DNA from: Undaria pinnatifida
Lineage: Eukaryota > Sar > Phaeophyceae > Laminariales > Alariaceae
Direction: 5' to 3'
Assembly: GCA_012845835.1 (NCBI GenBank)
Contig: JABAKD010000016.1
Coordinates: forward strand, 24,914,553 to 24,978,552
DNA: 64,000 nucleotides
Numbering within the stretch: position 1 is the stretch's first letter; the number at the start of each line of letters is the position of its first letter. Both the position numbers and the translations under genes were made by a program. The notes below the pieces were generated by a model. It saw only the letters and a program-made list of their open reading frames with translations. It made no database searches and was not told where the DNA came from. Below, in pieces: positions 12,901-26,100 of the stretch.

Positions 12901-13719
12901 CAATCTCGGGTTCAGCGTTTACCTCCCATACAGAATAAGACAGTGTCTACGGGAAGGAAGGGTAAATTCAAAACGCAAGAATCGGTTGGAAAAAGCTTCA
13001 AACAAAATCACTATCATCGCCCTTACACAAGATCCCATCGCCCAATATCATTGGCCCCCCTGCTTTGTACTCTGCAGGAAAGAGAAAATAACAGCACGTC
13101 TCCGACAGGAAAACAGCTCGATTCCAACTCTATCAGCCCCCTTGCTAGATACTCTCTAAGAACGAATGAAAACGTAAACGACAAAACGGCTCCGAATGCA
13201 ACGGGCTGGTGAGAGAACAAGAACGTTACTGCGCTGACGCACGCGGAAAATATCAAACTCCCCGTTGGCCAGACTCCATTTCCATATACGAGAGCGTACT
13301 GCATGTCTGCATCCAAGAGAAAAACGATGAACAAGGCACCAGCGCATACCACAACTCCACCAGAGGTAGACCCCCTTCAAGTAGCCTTGTGTGGGTAGTT
13401 GGCATCCAAGCGAAGCTCCAAAATGAACGCAACAACCCCTACCCCTCTGAAACGTAGTACCGTTACTATATCAACGTGTAGACAGCTACAAAAACAAAAT
13501 AACATACTGCCGATTGCTCGAATCGTGCCTCCGCACATAGGCAGTAGCAGTATTCGCCAATTAATGATAAGGCACCGCACCGCACGTTCTGGGCCCTCTT
13601 ACCCTTAGAACGGGTCATATTTCTTGTTGAAGCCTATCACACACATACGATTCATTGACACGTGGGTTGCTGTACGTGACGAATTCATCGGTTGCTGTGC
13701 ATGTGGAGTATTTAGCCCC
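9930..13719. other. Long non-coding stretch with minor internal duplications
   Basis: I find no supportable gene. It contains an exact-period 26-bp tandem duplication (10945-10970 and 10971-10996, built on TTTGTCTTTCAGAACGGCAA). It also contains an imperfect pair of about 85 bp at 11525-11610 and 11653-11735, sharing CGCACGGGCCGT and TTAGCAATTGCGGTG-like strings. Short open frames around 12.8-13.4 kb lack motifs. Confidence 0.5.
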
Positions 13720-13830
13720 CGCCCCCCCCCCGTGCTTGGCTGCTTCGTCTCGACAGGGGTTCGTGGTCAATGGTCAAATGACTAAAGCAAGGAACACATG
13801 AGTACGCACCCTCTTCCCCTCTCTGCTCGG
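13720..13830 (+). repeat. Fragment shared with the R1 copy at 8.39-8.47 kb
   Basis: A C-tract is followed by a CTGCTTCGTCTCGACAGGG-like segment and CACATGAGTACG. This matches 8388-8470 in order and spacing, but the R1 3' part is absent. Confidence 0.55.
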
Positions 13831-16228
13831 CAAACATCATCCAACTAGCTCGCGCTTATCTTTAACGCACCCCTAATGCACAACGGAAACTCCCGTGATC
13901 TACGATGGAAATTATCGGTGACCGCGCGAGTGCAATCAACCCCCCCCCCCCCCCTTCGGCTTCAGGTCCTGTGCATCACGGCTCCGCCACGCTCCGAGCT
14001 CTTATTTTCCTGTTCATGTGCCACCTTGCCGCGAGGCGTTCGGCTGCTTCGACGACCCCCCGGTACTGCTTGCCCATCCTTTCCATTGCATGGAGTTTTT
14101 CAGTGGCCTACCCTTGGTTCCATTTAGTGCCTTCGGTGTAAGTGAAACTTCCACATACATCCAAAACGAATTTCGTCTAGAAACCAGTACAAGTTGCTCC
14201 ATTTCAACGCAATCATGCGTGCGAATAGCTGTGCACAGCTTTATAAACTAAAAACCCACCGAAAAGTCGTAATGGTGAGACCCATGGTGCAGTTGGAATT
14301 ACCCACCAACATCCAACATTACATTTATTAGTATCGTCATAAACCGGGAATGTAGACTATACATGCATTTTCCATATACCTCGAATATCTCGAGGCCAAA
14401 GGCTACGGCACTAGTAGGGGGAATGTTACGACGATGTTTTGTGCCTTCCATATCAGTCGAATATGTCGAGTTCAAACCTATTCCACCAAGGCTACTGTGT
14501 TACTAGGTATTACTAGGGGGGATGTTATGACATCTGATGTTACGATGGTGTTATGATATACCCTATTATTCGCCATCGGGTCTAGACTATCACACCATAC
14601 ATACTATCACACTATCATACTCGCATGAGTGACTTTGTACCTCGCTGGCATGACCTTCTTGGGCGATCGTGTTGGCGTAGCGTTGCTTACCGGTCCAGTG
14701 CGGATTCAAACCGTCAATTTAAACCACCACGTAGCCGAAGGGCCGCAAATCAACAAGGGGGTCACGCTCGCGAGTGCCCCTTGAATACTTCAAAAGTAGA
14801 CCCTAGAAATGACCCACCTGCCATAGCTCTGGTCACTCTAGAAAGCAGCCTTGTGTAAGACCTACCACTACGGCACTACGGCTATATGGATCTGTATTGT
14901 TTGTACCGATTGTTCTTTGTCCCGCTTCCGATGATTACATGCATCTGCAGCATTTATTAGAATGTATTAGTAGACACGCACCCACTTGATGGCCGATATT
15001 TCCACGTCATCGGATTGGCCAACCAGCTGTGCTACTGGTGTCGTGCATTGCTGGGCATGCACCGACCCAACGAGAGCACACTACCTATGTCGATGAATAA
15101 CGCGCAATGCTATTCCTTACCATTTTAATGAATAGATCGCATCTCTACAAGCGCACGGAACACGCGCCCGATACCCGTGCAAAGTAGAGCACCACTTGGG
15201 GTCTACGATCGACGTCAGGGTCTACCACCCCATGTCCAATACGCGTCCGTTGTACCCTTCCAAGATCTGCGTGTCGACTGATCTTCCGCCACGAATACAT
15301 CGAACGCGTTTTACGCGTCGTACGTGAATATATAGTTCTGTACGGTATTTTCTTGATACACGTATTGGACTTCGGACCAAAAAACGTTCGTGAAATTGCT
15401 TCGTGACACACTGTTCGCACCTACTTATGGCGTTTTCTGGGGTATGGTCAACCAGCACTACCGACATGAGCACGTGTGCAGCGTTGGTGAAGGCCAACCA
15501 TACTAATATATACCATGTTATTCGCCGTGCATGGCCTCCGCGTCAGGCGGTGGTCACATCAGTCGGGTTTGCCATCTGCTACACGCGGAAGTTTCAGGGG
15601 TTGTAGCTGGCCTGAGCGAAGTCCACGCCCAGGGGTCCCACCACGTGGTCTGCATGTCCAAGGCAGGATGCACGGGGGGAGGAAAGGATGGCACATGACT
15701 CACGAGATGATTTCGGTAAAGGACTTGGATGAAATCATGTAGCAATAAGATTCGTATCTTTAAGAAGGTTCGACACGATTTTCCCTCAACCCGGTTAAAC
15801 TAACCTGCAACAATATCATCGTCTCGACTACAATGGAGCAAGGGCAAGCACACGACAGGCCTACCAACCACACCTCGTTGGCCAGTATGATATATTCAGT
15901 TTAGTGAACCCTTGGCTCTGATTCGCACTAACCACTGGAGGTCGCGTGAATACCCACCCGAGACGCTCTCTTGAAACGGTTCGGTTTGATGCGTGGCCCT
16001 TCGGGGAAATCTATATCCAGGCGTCAAATTATTGCGAGAGCTGAGCTGCAAAGTCGTTCGTTTAGCGCAAGGCCCAAGGAACATAGTCGACTGTCCCCTA
16101 CGTCTGTCTGGCAGGTTCTAATTGAAATATGGGGACGTCAACCCACAACGAGAGCGATACATGGTTCTAATCCGGATACTTTCATGTACTGCATCGGCAA
16201 CGACGCAACATCCTCCCACAAGGAGCAG
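13831..16228. other. No gene recognised; possible old LTR trace
   Basis: Two G-runs each followed by TGTTA (near 14415 and 14520) resemble polypurine-tract/LTR junctions of an old LTR element, but no partner end or coding part is seen. The rest has no recognisable coding content. Any downstream exon of the gene beginning at 27149 would lie in the right part of this stretch (see the vWD-like exon entry). Confidence 0.35.
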
Positions 16229-17178
16229 CTATGATAATCGATATACGACTAACGAAGGGTCCGTAAATAACCCGAAAACATGAACAAAATTGACACGTTT
16301 GCAATAAGATCTTAGCATGATATCATACGCCTGCACGAACTTACAGTCCTCTTCGTCCCCCCGGATGGCTTCCATGCCGTGCATAATCATGTCGCCGTTT
16401 GCGTCACGCGTGGGGACGAGCGTCTCGCCAATGATTCCTTGGGCTCTGTAGCTCAACCTGTATTGGTCAATCGCCATGTTCATCTGCCAAGTCAGGTGGT
16501 CCGGAAGGTCGAACTTGTCGGTAAGATCGCGCATGGCAACCTGGTGCAGCCTGCCATGGTTGAGGCGGATGGTGGCGGTCGGAGTGACGATACGGAAGGA
16601 CGCGTGCTCCGACTGGTGGTCAAACAGAGTGTCTTCATTCATGGCGTCATTAATGTATTCGATGCACTCTTCCACGTTTGTAATGGTCGGGTCGCCGAGG
16701 ATCCAGTCTCCCATGGTCTCGTTTTCCTGCAGCCTGCGACCCTGTGCCGCCTCCAACTTCTTCCCCTCCCAGTACTGCTCGAACCCGAAGGATCGGCACT
16801 CCCCAGGTATGTTGGCCACCGAGATCTCCACACCCGGCGCCAATATTTCTGTACCAGGCTTCGTGAATGTCTCCTTTCCGTCAAGGATCACGCTCAGAGC
16901 GCCGTCCGCCAGACAGACAGACCCGTCTGACGGGCACTCACTTTCGAGGCTGTGCGGTGTTTTGACCAAGATGACTATGCTGTGATCATCTCCGTCGGAG
17001 TCTGTCGTGAGGACGGAGAGGCCGGTGATGTATGTGATCTCCGGCAGAGTGAGTACCGGGGCGGTGACGCGCATGTTCATGTGTATTGACGGAAGCTCCG
17101 AGATAAGGGCATACCACCCGCTGTCCTCGCCCGTAAAGTCGAACTTCTGACCGTGGAAGCCGGTCATGTGCGGGTCCC
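16229..17178 (-). CDS. Terminal vWD-like exon of the cysteine-rich gene (residues 372-687)
   Basis: The acceptor GGCCACAG is followed in phase by GDPHMTGFHGQKFDFTGE, the classic opening of von Willebrand factor type D-like domains. The continuous frame runs about 316 residues. It includes a hydrophobic strand region (ITYITGLSVLTTD), internal cysteines in SECPSDGSVC and ECRSF, and an RRLQ site that could be a processing point. The domain normally starts with GDPH and carries disulfides. Function here is likely extracellular, but unproven. The listed end uses the first in-frame stop at 16229. An excellent alternative donor (GTAAGT at 16344-16339) would end the exon at 16345 after GDEEDC, with a short final exon further left. 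The hydrophobic last 30 residues look less conserved than the rest, so that alternative is serious. Confidence 0.8.
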
Positions 17179-20100
17179 CTGTGGCCAAGAGGCATCGCAT
17201 TTGTTGACAAGTTGTTATGTTATCTATTGTTTTGAATGTTGCATTAGGCTACCTACTGCGGGCTGGTTCACCTTAAAAAACGTCATACAGGCTGATTTAC
17301 GTAAAAACCACCAAACAATATCCCCGGCGATTGCCGCTCGCAGTATCCAGTAAAACGGTGAATGTTTGGTATCATACTGACCCCCATGACCAATGGAAAA
17401 GGGAGACATGGACTTTTTTTTAACAGCCTTGGGCTGTCTAAGGAGCAAACCTTGTATCGACCAATGACAGGTCTTCAAATTGGTATGTTATATTCAGGCT
17501 TTGGCCAAGCAGAGGCGAGACAACAATGGCCCCGCATTGCGCGGACTGAATGGAGGTACTCCTTAGCATGTGTGAAGACATATTCGTGGAAGAGGTCGAA
17601 GATCTGTCCTCCCTGTGTTCAGCATTAAGCAGAATCTGGCCAAACCGTATCTTACTCATTTTTTCGCACAAAAGTCCAAATGTCCACATCGTTTTTGAGA
17701 TATAGACATTGAAATTTCACACGCGTGTCCTACATGCCTATCCAGAGGCGTGACTCCCTGGTGTGTATTGCTTTTTCGTTTCATTTTGCCGAAAACCTTT
17801 GGTCTATGGTCTAATGTGGGTGACATTATCCATAAACAATTGAATGACGAAAACCCAGAATTAAAGAAGGAAAAAAGCCCCGACAGGCGATGTCTTCACA
17901 ATTGCGCAAAGAAGACGTGTGCAAATTGTGACGGTCTGCACCGAAAAAACGCTTGGACATTCGCCGGGGAAAACATTTGATTTTTCTTACGTCAACCAGC
18001 CTTTACGTTATGAATGACACCACCCGCTGGAACGCACGGCAGTACAATGCTGCGTGCCCCTATTTTTCAACTATATAAGTCGGTATGACATGCTGTAAAC
18101 AATGTTTACTTTTGCCAAGCAACAGTGACTTGTGACCCTTCTGGTATGTACGATTGGCCAGCACCGCTCGATTGACCACGCGGGTGCGGAACATGAGCAT
18201 GTCTGTAGTATGCCAGTTTCTCACCGCATGCTCCGGTGGCGGCGTCTACAGGAACTTCGCACTGGTTCTTTTCTGGACAACAGATCTCATCGGCCGTGTC
18301 GCACTGGTTATCATCGGTGCATTCTGTGGCAGACGGCGGACGGAACGAGCGGAGACAAACAACACCAGTATCAGGCCAACGACGAAAACGGAAATTTAAA
18401 TTATGTATACAAAAATGTATCAGTGTATCAAATTTAAGGTTATTATGCCCAATCCGCCAGTAGAGGAAAAGTATAACAACAATGAAATTGAAATTTTTTC
18501 CGGCGTAGACGTATCGAGGTTTCTGAGCGTGTGGGTAATATCGTCATGCCAACGTAGCCATAGAATCTACGAGCTAGGGCGGCTGAATGGAGAGTGATGT
18601 ATTCCTTTTCCAACAGTGTTGGCTACATTTGACAATTTTCGTACATGGCGAGGTGCCCGGCGCATTGAAAAAATCTTACCCTGCGCGGGTAGATTGCGTT
18701 CATAAGTTGCTGTGAGCATTGAAGGGGGGCATTCATGCTTGACGAAAAACATCTTTCACACAGCGATGAGTCGCCGTCGTCTGCGCCAGAAGAGTTCATG
18801 ACGGACAGGACGAACGCAGACTCACCACATAGTAGATTTACTGGGTCATACGACAGGCTCACGCACTCGCATGCGTCCAGGGCGACATCTCCTGGGGCAA
18901 CAGTCTCTTCGTCAAACACTGAACAAAGGGTAAGGGAGAGGGCAGAAGAATGACTCCGTCAGTACTATAGTCTATGCATATATCTTTGGCTGTTGTCGCA
19001 GTTTTGATCAAGGTCAAATACGTGGAACGCTCCGCTTCGAACCAGAGCCCCCCACTCGTACCTACTTACTAAACAGAGTTACCATTGAATCGCAACTGCT
19101 TAGCTTCGAACCATTGTACCCCAATTCGTATGTACCAACATGGAACCATTAAAACGCCACCGCACTTGCAAACCGCCCATGCCAAAAACCGTTGAGGCTG
19201 CACCTGAAATATTCGTATGAAGAGATCAGGCCGCCCGGTACTGTTAAGACCAGCAACGCACCACAGAATGCGATTCCAGGTGGTGGTATGTTCAACAGTT
19301 GGGCTAAGGCTAAGGCTAAGGCTGAGGTAAGGGGTGTTCTTGCCAATCGGCCTGGTCACTCTGCACCACGTTCAATAATCTCAGGTGGTTAGCTTTGCTC
19401 TGCTTGGTGAATCGTTCCATGGTGGTGTCATGTATCATACCAAAAGGAAAAACGGAAACGGAAGAGACTGGAGGATCATTTGCGCGAGTGACACCGAGTA
19501 ACTAGAAAAATAGAACGAATAGGTTATTCCCCTGGCGTAGCTTCGCTCGTTGCGCCAACGTTGACGTTAAGTGTGATCGCTTTAGTCGTTGCACCAACGC
19601 CAACATTGACTTTAAGTGCCATCAAAACACGCTATATCGCTAGCGACACACCAGAGCAAGTATCGTCGAAATAATGAGGATGGGATGCTTTGGGGCCACC
19701 CTTGAACATTGACGTCTACAGCATATTTAGATCACGTCAAACGTGTCGAATCTGGAGCAGCAGAACATCTTCCTTTTACGAAGGAGCCAACCAAAGGTAC
19801 CACAGAAGCGTTATGGACGCGTGTGTACACTGCAGAGAAATCGGACGACCAACTTGGCCTGGCGATGCGCTCTTTCGCCCCACACTGGGATATTTTCCTC
19901 TTTTATTGTGATTAGACATAGAGTACCACGCATGACATGTCCGTACGCAGCTTACATGAGCACGCGAGGTTGTTCATGCAGCAGGTATCTCCCGTGCAGT
20001 GGTCAGACCTGTTGCACCCTTAGCATGAAGATGCAAAGGATAGTGGCAAGCAAGCAACACAGGCACACGGCATGTATATGTTGGGCCATCAAACGCAATA

Positions 20101-23100
20101 GCAAGTTTGGTAGCGGCGTTTCAGATTTCAAGTCAATGCGTTTCCGGCACCTGCTGTATATAATAATGTGTAGTACAACGCAAGGTCAGGGAGTACAATA
20201 TTTGCTGAAGTTGCCCGTGACATACCGCAGCAGTGTCAGTTTCGAACGTCGATTATAACAATGCCTACCAAGAATGATCAGACCCAAAATCTCCTTTGGA
20301 AAGCCAAAGCCAGAGCATTGACACAATGGCGCAACACGACGGCACTGTCCGTGGCGCCTTACACCTTCGTTGCACATTGTGATATACAACGTTTAGTGTC
20401 GGGTGGCTCTACCGAATTACCGAGCAAGTGCGAATGGGAAACGTGTGCTCCTCGCTCGAAGAAGGCGGGTGTACGTACTGTTAGGCGAATGCACGCCTCG
20501 TGTGAAAAAAACAAACACGATTTCTTATTGTTGAATTCGGTTGATTTAGTGTCGCTATAATATACGGCGTACTCTCTTTTGACTGTCAAGGCGTGACCTA
20601 GATGAGGAGCCATCTGAGGCAGGTCTATATCGTACTCTACCAGCTTTTCTCCGACAGACTCATAAACCCCAACAGCACGCGGGAGAACCAACCTTTCGGT
20701 GGCGTGTTCCAAATACCATTTTTGACGCAGATGGTCACAACAGACCGACATTTTGTGTGCGAGACCAAATTCCAGAAAACATTGTAAAGTTGAGCCTACC
20801 CTGCTAAACACCTGTTATGGTTTCATCTGCATGTAGAGCGCGCGCATCTGGCGGCGACTGCCGCTGTACTGGGTTGCATACCACTAAACAAGTTACCAGG
20901 TCATCAGGTTGATCGACAACGTAGTGCCTCGCTGACTAGAAACACGCCTCCGAGACATCTCACCACATAAATTGGAGTTTTCGTCGTAGCGGCCAGTGTT
21001 GCATTCGCATACGTCGTCGGCGAGCTCTCCGCCTTCTACACTCCCTTCGTCTCGAGCTGATATTCAACAATCGAGAAGAACCAAGCACCGTAGTGTCATG
21101 TCAAAACCATGCTTAATATATTTGCCACCAAATCGAGAGAGAACGAACGGTTTTCCGGTGCGGAGACACGTAGGGCGCCAGTGGTATCGTTATTAGTACG
21201 TTTCGAATACATTACGTATCCTGCATGCTAACTTCAAGGCCTCTTATCATGAGCATTGATTTGATTCCATACTCACTTAAACATGTGCCGTCCGCCATGC
21301 AGCAGGTGTTGCCTTCACAGGCATCGTCCTCTTCGCAAGCTACCAATCAGGAAAGGGGCAAGGGCAGGTAGAAGCAGGATCAATGTGAAGGAATAGAAGA
21401 GCCGTGCCCAAATAACCTGCAAGCCCTACTGCCCGAAATGAACCATAATTTCATGATCGTCATGCCAGACATGGCCCACAAAAGGTAGCGCGAGTGTCAA
21501 CCTGTGTTCAACACTCGTAGATACTTTGCCGTCACGTGTTATTTTTGCTAAACAGTATCGCAGCTTTTCTAAATGCGCAGTGAGTAAGTTTAGGACACGT
21601 TCTACCAATTTGTTGTAGATTGCAACGTAGTTCCCGCGCCCGCCATCCAAATGACCGCAATTGATCGTCATCACGCAGTCTACTTAACATGGCATCTCCC
21701 GTACTAGCCTGACGTGATCATGATTGTCAATGGGTGGCTAAATCTAACTCCAGAACTCACCACATGTTGCACCGTTGGAAGCGAGAATGCCGCTAACGCA
21801 TTCGCAAGCGTCTGTAGCATCCTCTCCAAACATGATTGATTCTTCGTCAGCGACTACGTTCGTACGAGAAAAAACAACAACGGAACCGATTGAGTCAGAC
21901 AGGGTCAGGACCAGGGTTCGGTGGACAGAACGAGTACGAACCATCGTGTAACGCACTGCTGTTGTGTACTGACTAAGCGACCTATTGAAATATGCTACCG
22001 ATACGATGCGTAGGTCTCGACCGCACAAAAGCCCCCTTCCGGTAAATGCGATGCCGCAGAATAATAAACTTGAGTCGTCTCATGATGGAGTTGCAGCACC
22101 TATTGGTAACACGATCGGCTCAATATGTCACAAGAAACACGACTTTAAAGACGTTTGTTCGCCCAACTCCACCTACCGTTCTATGCGCTAGTCCTGTAAC
22201 ACACAAACAAACTGTCATACCAACCAATCGTTCCACACCAGACAAGCTCGACGGTTGAAAATGTAGAGCCCCAAATAATGATTTTACAACCACCACCACC
22301 GTCGCATGACTCTCTTGTACCGTGGATCTGGTGGGCACTTGCGCACACATTACCGTGTACCCTCCCTTCGGGAGAGACGCAAACTATGCCGTTTGTCTAC
22401 ACGAGTCAGATATATGTTCTTCTCTAAAACCACAATGACCTCGTGCGCGCAACACATGGCCGACTGATCGAGAGGCTACACTGTACTTTGCTGTACTGAG
22501 GTTATAGTTATAATGTCGAGGCGCTCAGTCTCATTTCTTTTATTTTCTTCATTTGGACAAAAAAGAAAATGCGGAAGCGCTGGGGTCGAAGGCGGAAGAG
22601 TCAAAGATCTTGCGAGCAAAACTCCAAGCTGTCGCATATATAACGTACCTGAACGCGTCACGTACGAAACCCAATTCGCGTGCGTGGAATGGACATCGTT
22701 TCTCACCCGGCGGGGGCGAGAATTGCGGTAAGCGTGGACTACGTATGCCATTGCCGGTCACCACCCGGAGTAACGACCAATATTTCGTTTTCACCGACCG
22801 ATTTAGCCGTTCACACAGATATATCAGCACGCACAGCCTACCTGAGCAAGAGTCGTCCTCTCTGCAGCACAGTTGACCCGTGCACTGGGAAGACCGGAGG
22901 CACCCTAAACCATACGTGGGGAAGAGAATGCGTGGCGACAGTCAAGCAGTTCACGAAGGAAATGTTAGAATATCGTTCCACGACAAGCAATGGCATTGGT
23001 ACAATGTTGGAGACTGAAGCTGAAATGTAAACGTCTTCAGCGCCGACCGTGCCATTAATAGCAGCTCACACGCGAATCTTAGTGCCTCGTTGACTATACC

Positions 23101-26100
23101 ATCTGTACTGAGAGACTGACTCACCACATAGTCCAGTGCCGGCGTCGAAACGCGCAGTATTGCATTCACATGCGTCATCGGCCTCCAACCCGCCTTCTAC
23201 AGACCCTTCGTCCCGACCTGATATCGAGGCGGTGAGAGGCACACGTGCGACGTGTCAAACACGCAATTTCTTGCAACAAGCAAATAAAATTCGCGTATTT
23301 CAGTGTGTGGAATTGTTTCGTGCCAATGGTATTGGGTACTCTGAGGCTTTTCTCATGCGCCCCGTCAGGCGTGCAGGGTCTAAGGCGACTCCCTACCCCA
23401 CACAAGCAATGAATCTATTGCGTACTCACTTGAGCATTGACCATCATCCCGGCAGCATGTGTCGCCCGAACAGTCACTGTCGTCTAGGCAAGCTGCATTA
23501 TTGAGAAACGAAAAAAACAAACAGGGACGCAACAAGGAGTAGCGGTGAACAAGGGTATGCATTCAAACACAGCTTCATATACACAAAGCTTTCACTAGCC
23601 GGTAGGTGGAAGTTAATCATTTTCACGAGGACTATCCCTGAAGCAACTTCGAAACTGCACAAGCAATATTCAGACTTTCACCGCATAATCCTACCCCTAT
23701 TGGGTGGGCGGTGACAACTGGACGCATGTACTGAATCTCAGCTAAAACACTTGGTCAGCACACAATGCAACTTGCATTGTTTCGTGTCGCCTAACAGCGA
23801 GATGTGTATTGCGCAGAACAACCACATATCTCACAAATCTAGCTGCGTCGTGAAATATGATGGTATGAGCATCAATGGACATCTTGAATTGAGACATCGA
23901 GCTCACCACATGTGGCCCCGCTGTTATCCAAACCACCGCTGACGCATTCGCAGCTGTCTGCGGCTGCATCTCCGGCGGCGACAGATCCCTCATCGCTCTC
24001 TATATGCAAAATAGGAGTATTATACCAGTAGACAGTGTAAGAAGCGCGTGATTGCTACACAAACATTTCAGCATAAGAGTCGGGCAATACAAAGCACGTG
24101 TAGAGTGAGCGGGCCGTCTACTGAACCATTTCAACGATGAGATGACGTCGACCACGCAAATCCCTATTGAACGCACACTTATCAACGATATACAGTACGA
24201 ACTACACCGGGAATCTAGTGGTAACGTACACACGTGCAACCACCTGCGGTCAGAATATCATAAGCGACATACCTGTGGGAGGGAGTTGATTCCCTCGCTA
24301 TCATCTCTTGGACCGCGTGAACACGACATAGACCTGGCATTGATCAGATTACATCACTCGCTCTTGCTCGCTCCAGACGGCGATCTGCTCCTCTCTGCTT
24401 GTGTGCACACATATTACCTTCAAGAGCAAAGCTTACCTGAGCACAAGTCGATGTCCATGCAGCATAAGTTTCCTGGGCATTGGCTGTCCCTGTTGCACCC
24501 TTTTCATGGGCGTGAGGACGGATATACACAGCAACAACCAAGCAGCGCAGGGACGGGAGCTTTCCATATCAGTCTACCCCTAGCTGCGGTTAGGTTGGTG
24601 GTGGTGGAGGTTATGACCTACAACCAAATATTCGTGTTCAGCACCTACAATCTCGTCTTGCGCAGCTCTCGACTCATCAATGATCGCTTTTACCGGTGTA
24701 TATCTGACGCTGCCTGAGATGCACGCGTCATCAGCGTCAAGAGTCTACATATTGATTGTCATGCGTGCCACCATGCGTCACGAATATGCTGTGCCCTGGA
24801 TATACTCAATGGCTCACCAACCGATTCAAACCGAGCAGAACCAGTGAGGGCTAGAACACACAAAACCGTCCTGCCCCTACTTTATCAAAAGTGCCAGGAA
24901 CGTTCGAGATGGTGTTAGCCTAAATCGGACACATCTACGTTTAGTCTTCATGAAGGCTGCATGTTGCGTGCGGAGCGGAGGTTTAAGGAGGACGAATGGT
25001 GTGAGCCGGTCAAGAGCTTCGTGTCTGCTACCTGCGCTTCGATCTCCAGTACGTGGTATATCATGCGGGTCAGTCTTGGCAATGCCTGCGCTGTCACCAA
25101 ATGCCCGCATACACCGCTCGCATTGGGGAAATCAGAAACCAGTACTAGGCTTCATTCCACGACACGTTGACATGACATGATTATATCTGTTTATCGTCTG
25201 TTGCATTTTACCCAATAATGTGTGCGTGTAGCATACAGGTTATGATTGGGATAGGCGATGGATTGTTGTTTCGGTTTGGTCATTCGAAAAAAAACCAAGC
25301 CAAAACCCAGGCATACTGGAGGGGGCATGATGAGCCGACTGGAAGGTGTGTTTGGAACAAACACGTTTCGGCCGCTGACAGCAGCTGACTACAGCGTTGC
25401 TTGCGCCAGTTTCCACACGAGACACGCTGCCCCGAGGTTTTTTAAACAAGTACCCACGACCTTTGGGTGATTGCCTTGAATTGCCGGGTGTTCCCTCCGA
25501 GTACCTTCGGCATCAGCCGCGGTTGATTGACACACCACATCGGCCATGAAAGAGACGACTACGTCGACCGATACATCAACGAAGCGCCTAATTGGGTAAA
25601 ATCACGTTACAGATGGACTCACCACACAGCTTCGACTGAGAATCGTAAACCGGGTTGACGCATTCGCATTCGTCGTTGGCGAACCCTCCGCCTTCGATAG
25701 ACCCAGCATCCAAAGCTGGCATGGAGAGGGACCAAATCACATGTACACGAAGCAAGAAAATGATTCAACTATTAAGAAGAAGGAGAGAAGGAAAGTCGCG
25801 CAATGGGTCAAACATTGGGTGAAACACGTCGCGTACCAAGCCAATGTTTCGGAATCATTTATAATATACTATTCAGGAGGTGCACTCTTGTACCACTTAT
25901 TATGGGCATAGACTCAGCTCCCTACTCACTTGAGCACTGACTGTCCACCATGCAGCAGAGGTTGCCGGGGCAGTCATCATCATTGTTGCAATCTACGCGC
26001 GAAGAGAAAAGGCAACGGACGGGGATAGTCGGCGGTGGGCAACGCGGGAACGAAACAACGCACTATACACCATTTAAAGGCTTGAAGACAGGTCGAAAGG

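Noticed and set aside
16379-16985. Long plus-strand frames (183 and 169 codons) opposite the vWD-like exon
   Set aside because: They are antisense shadows of the GDPHM-domain exon, which has family motifs, correct splice phase and consistent upstream exons.
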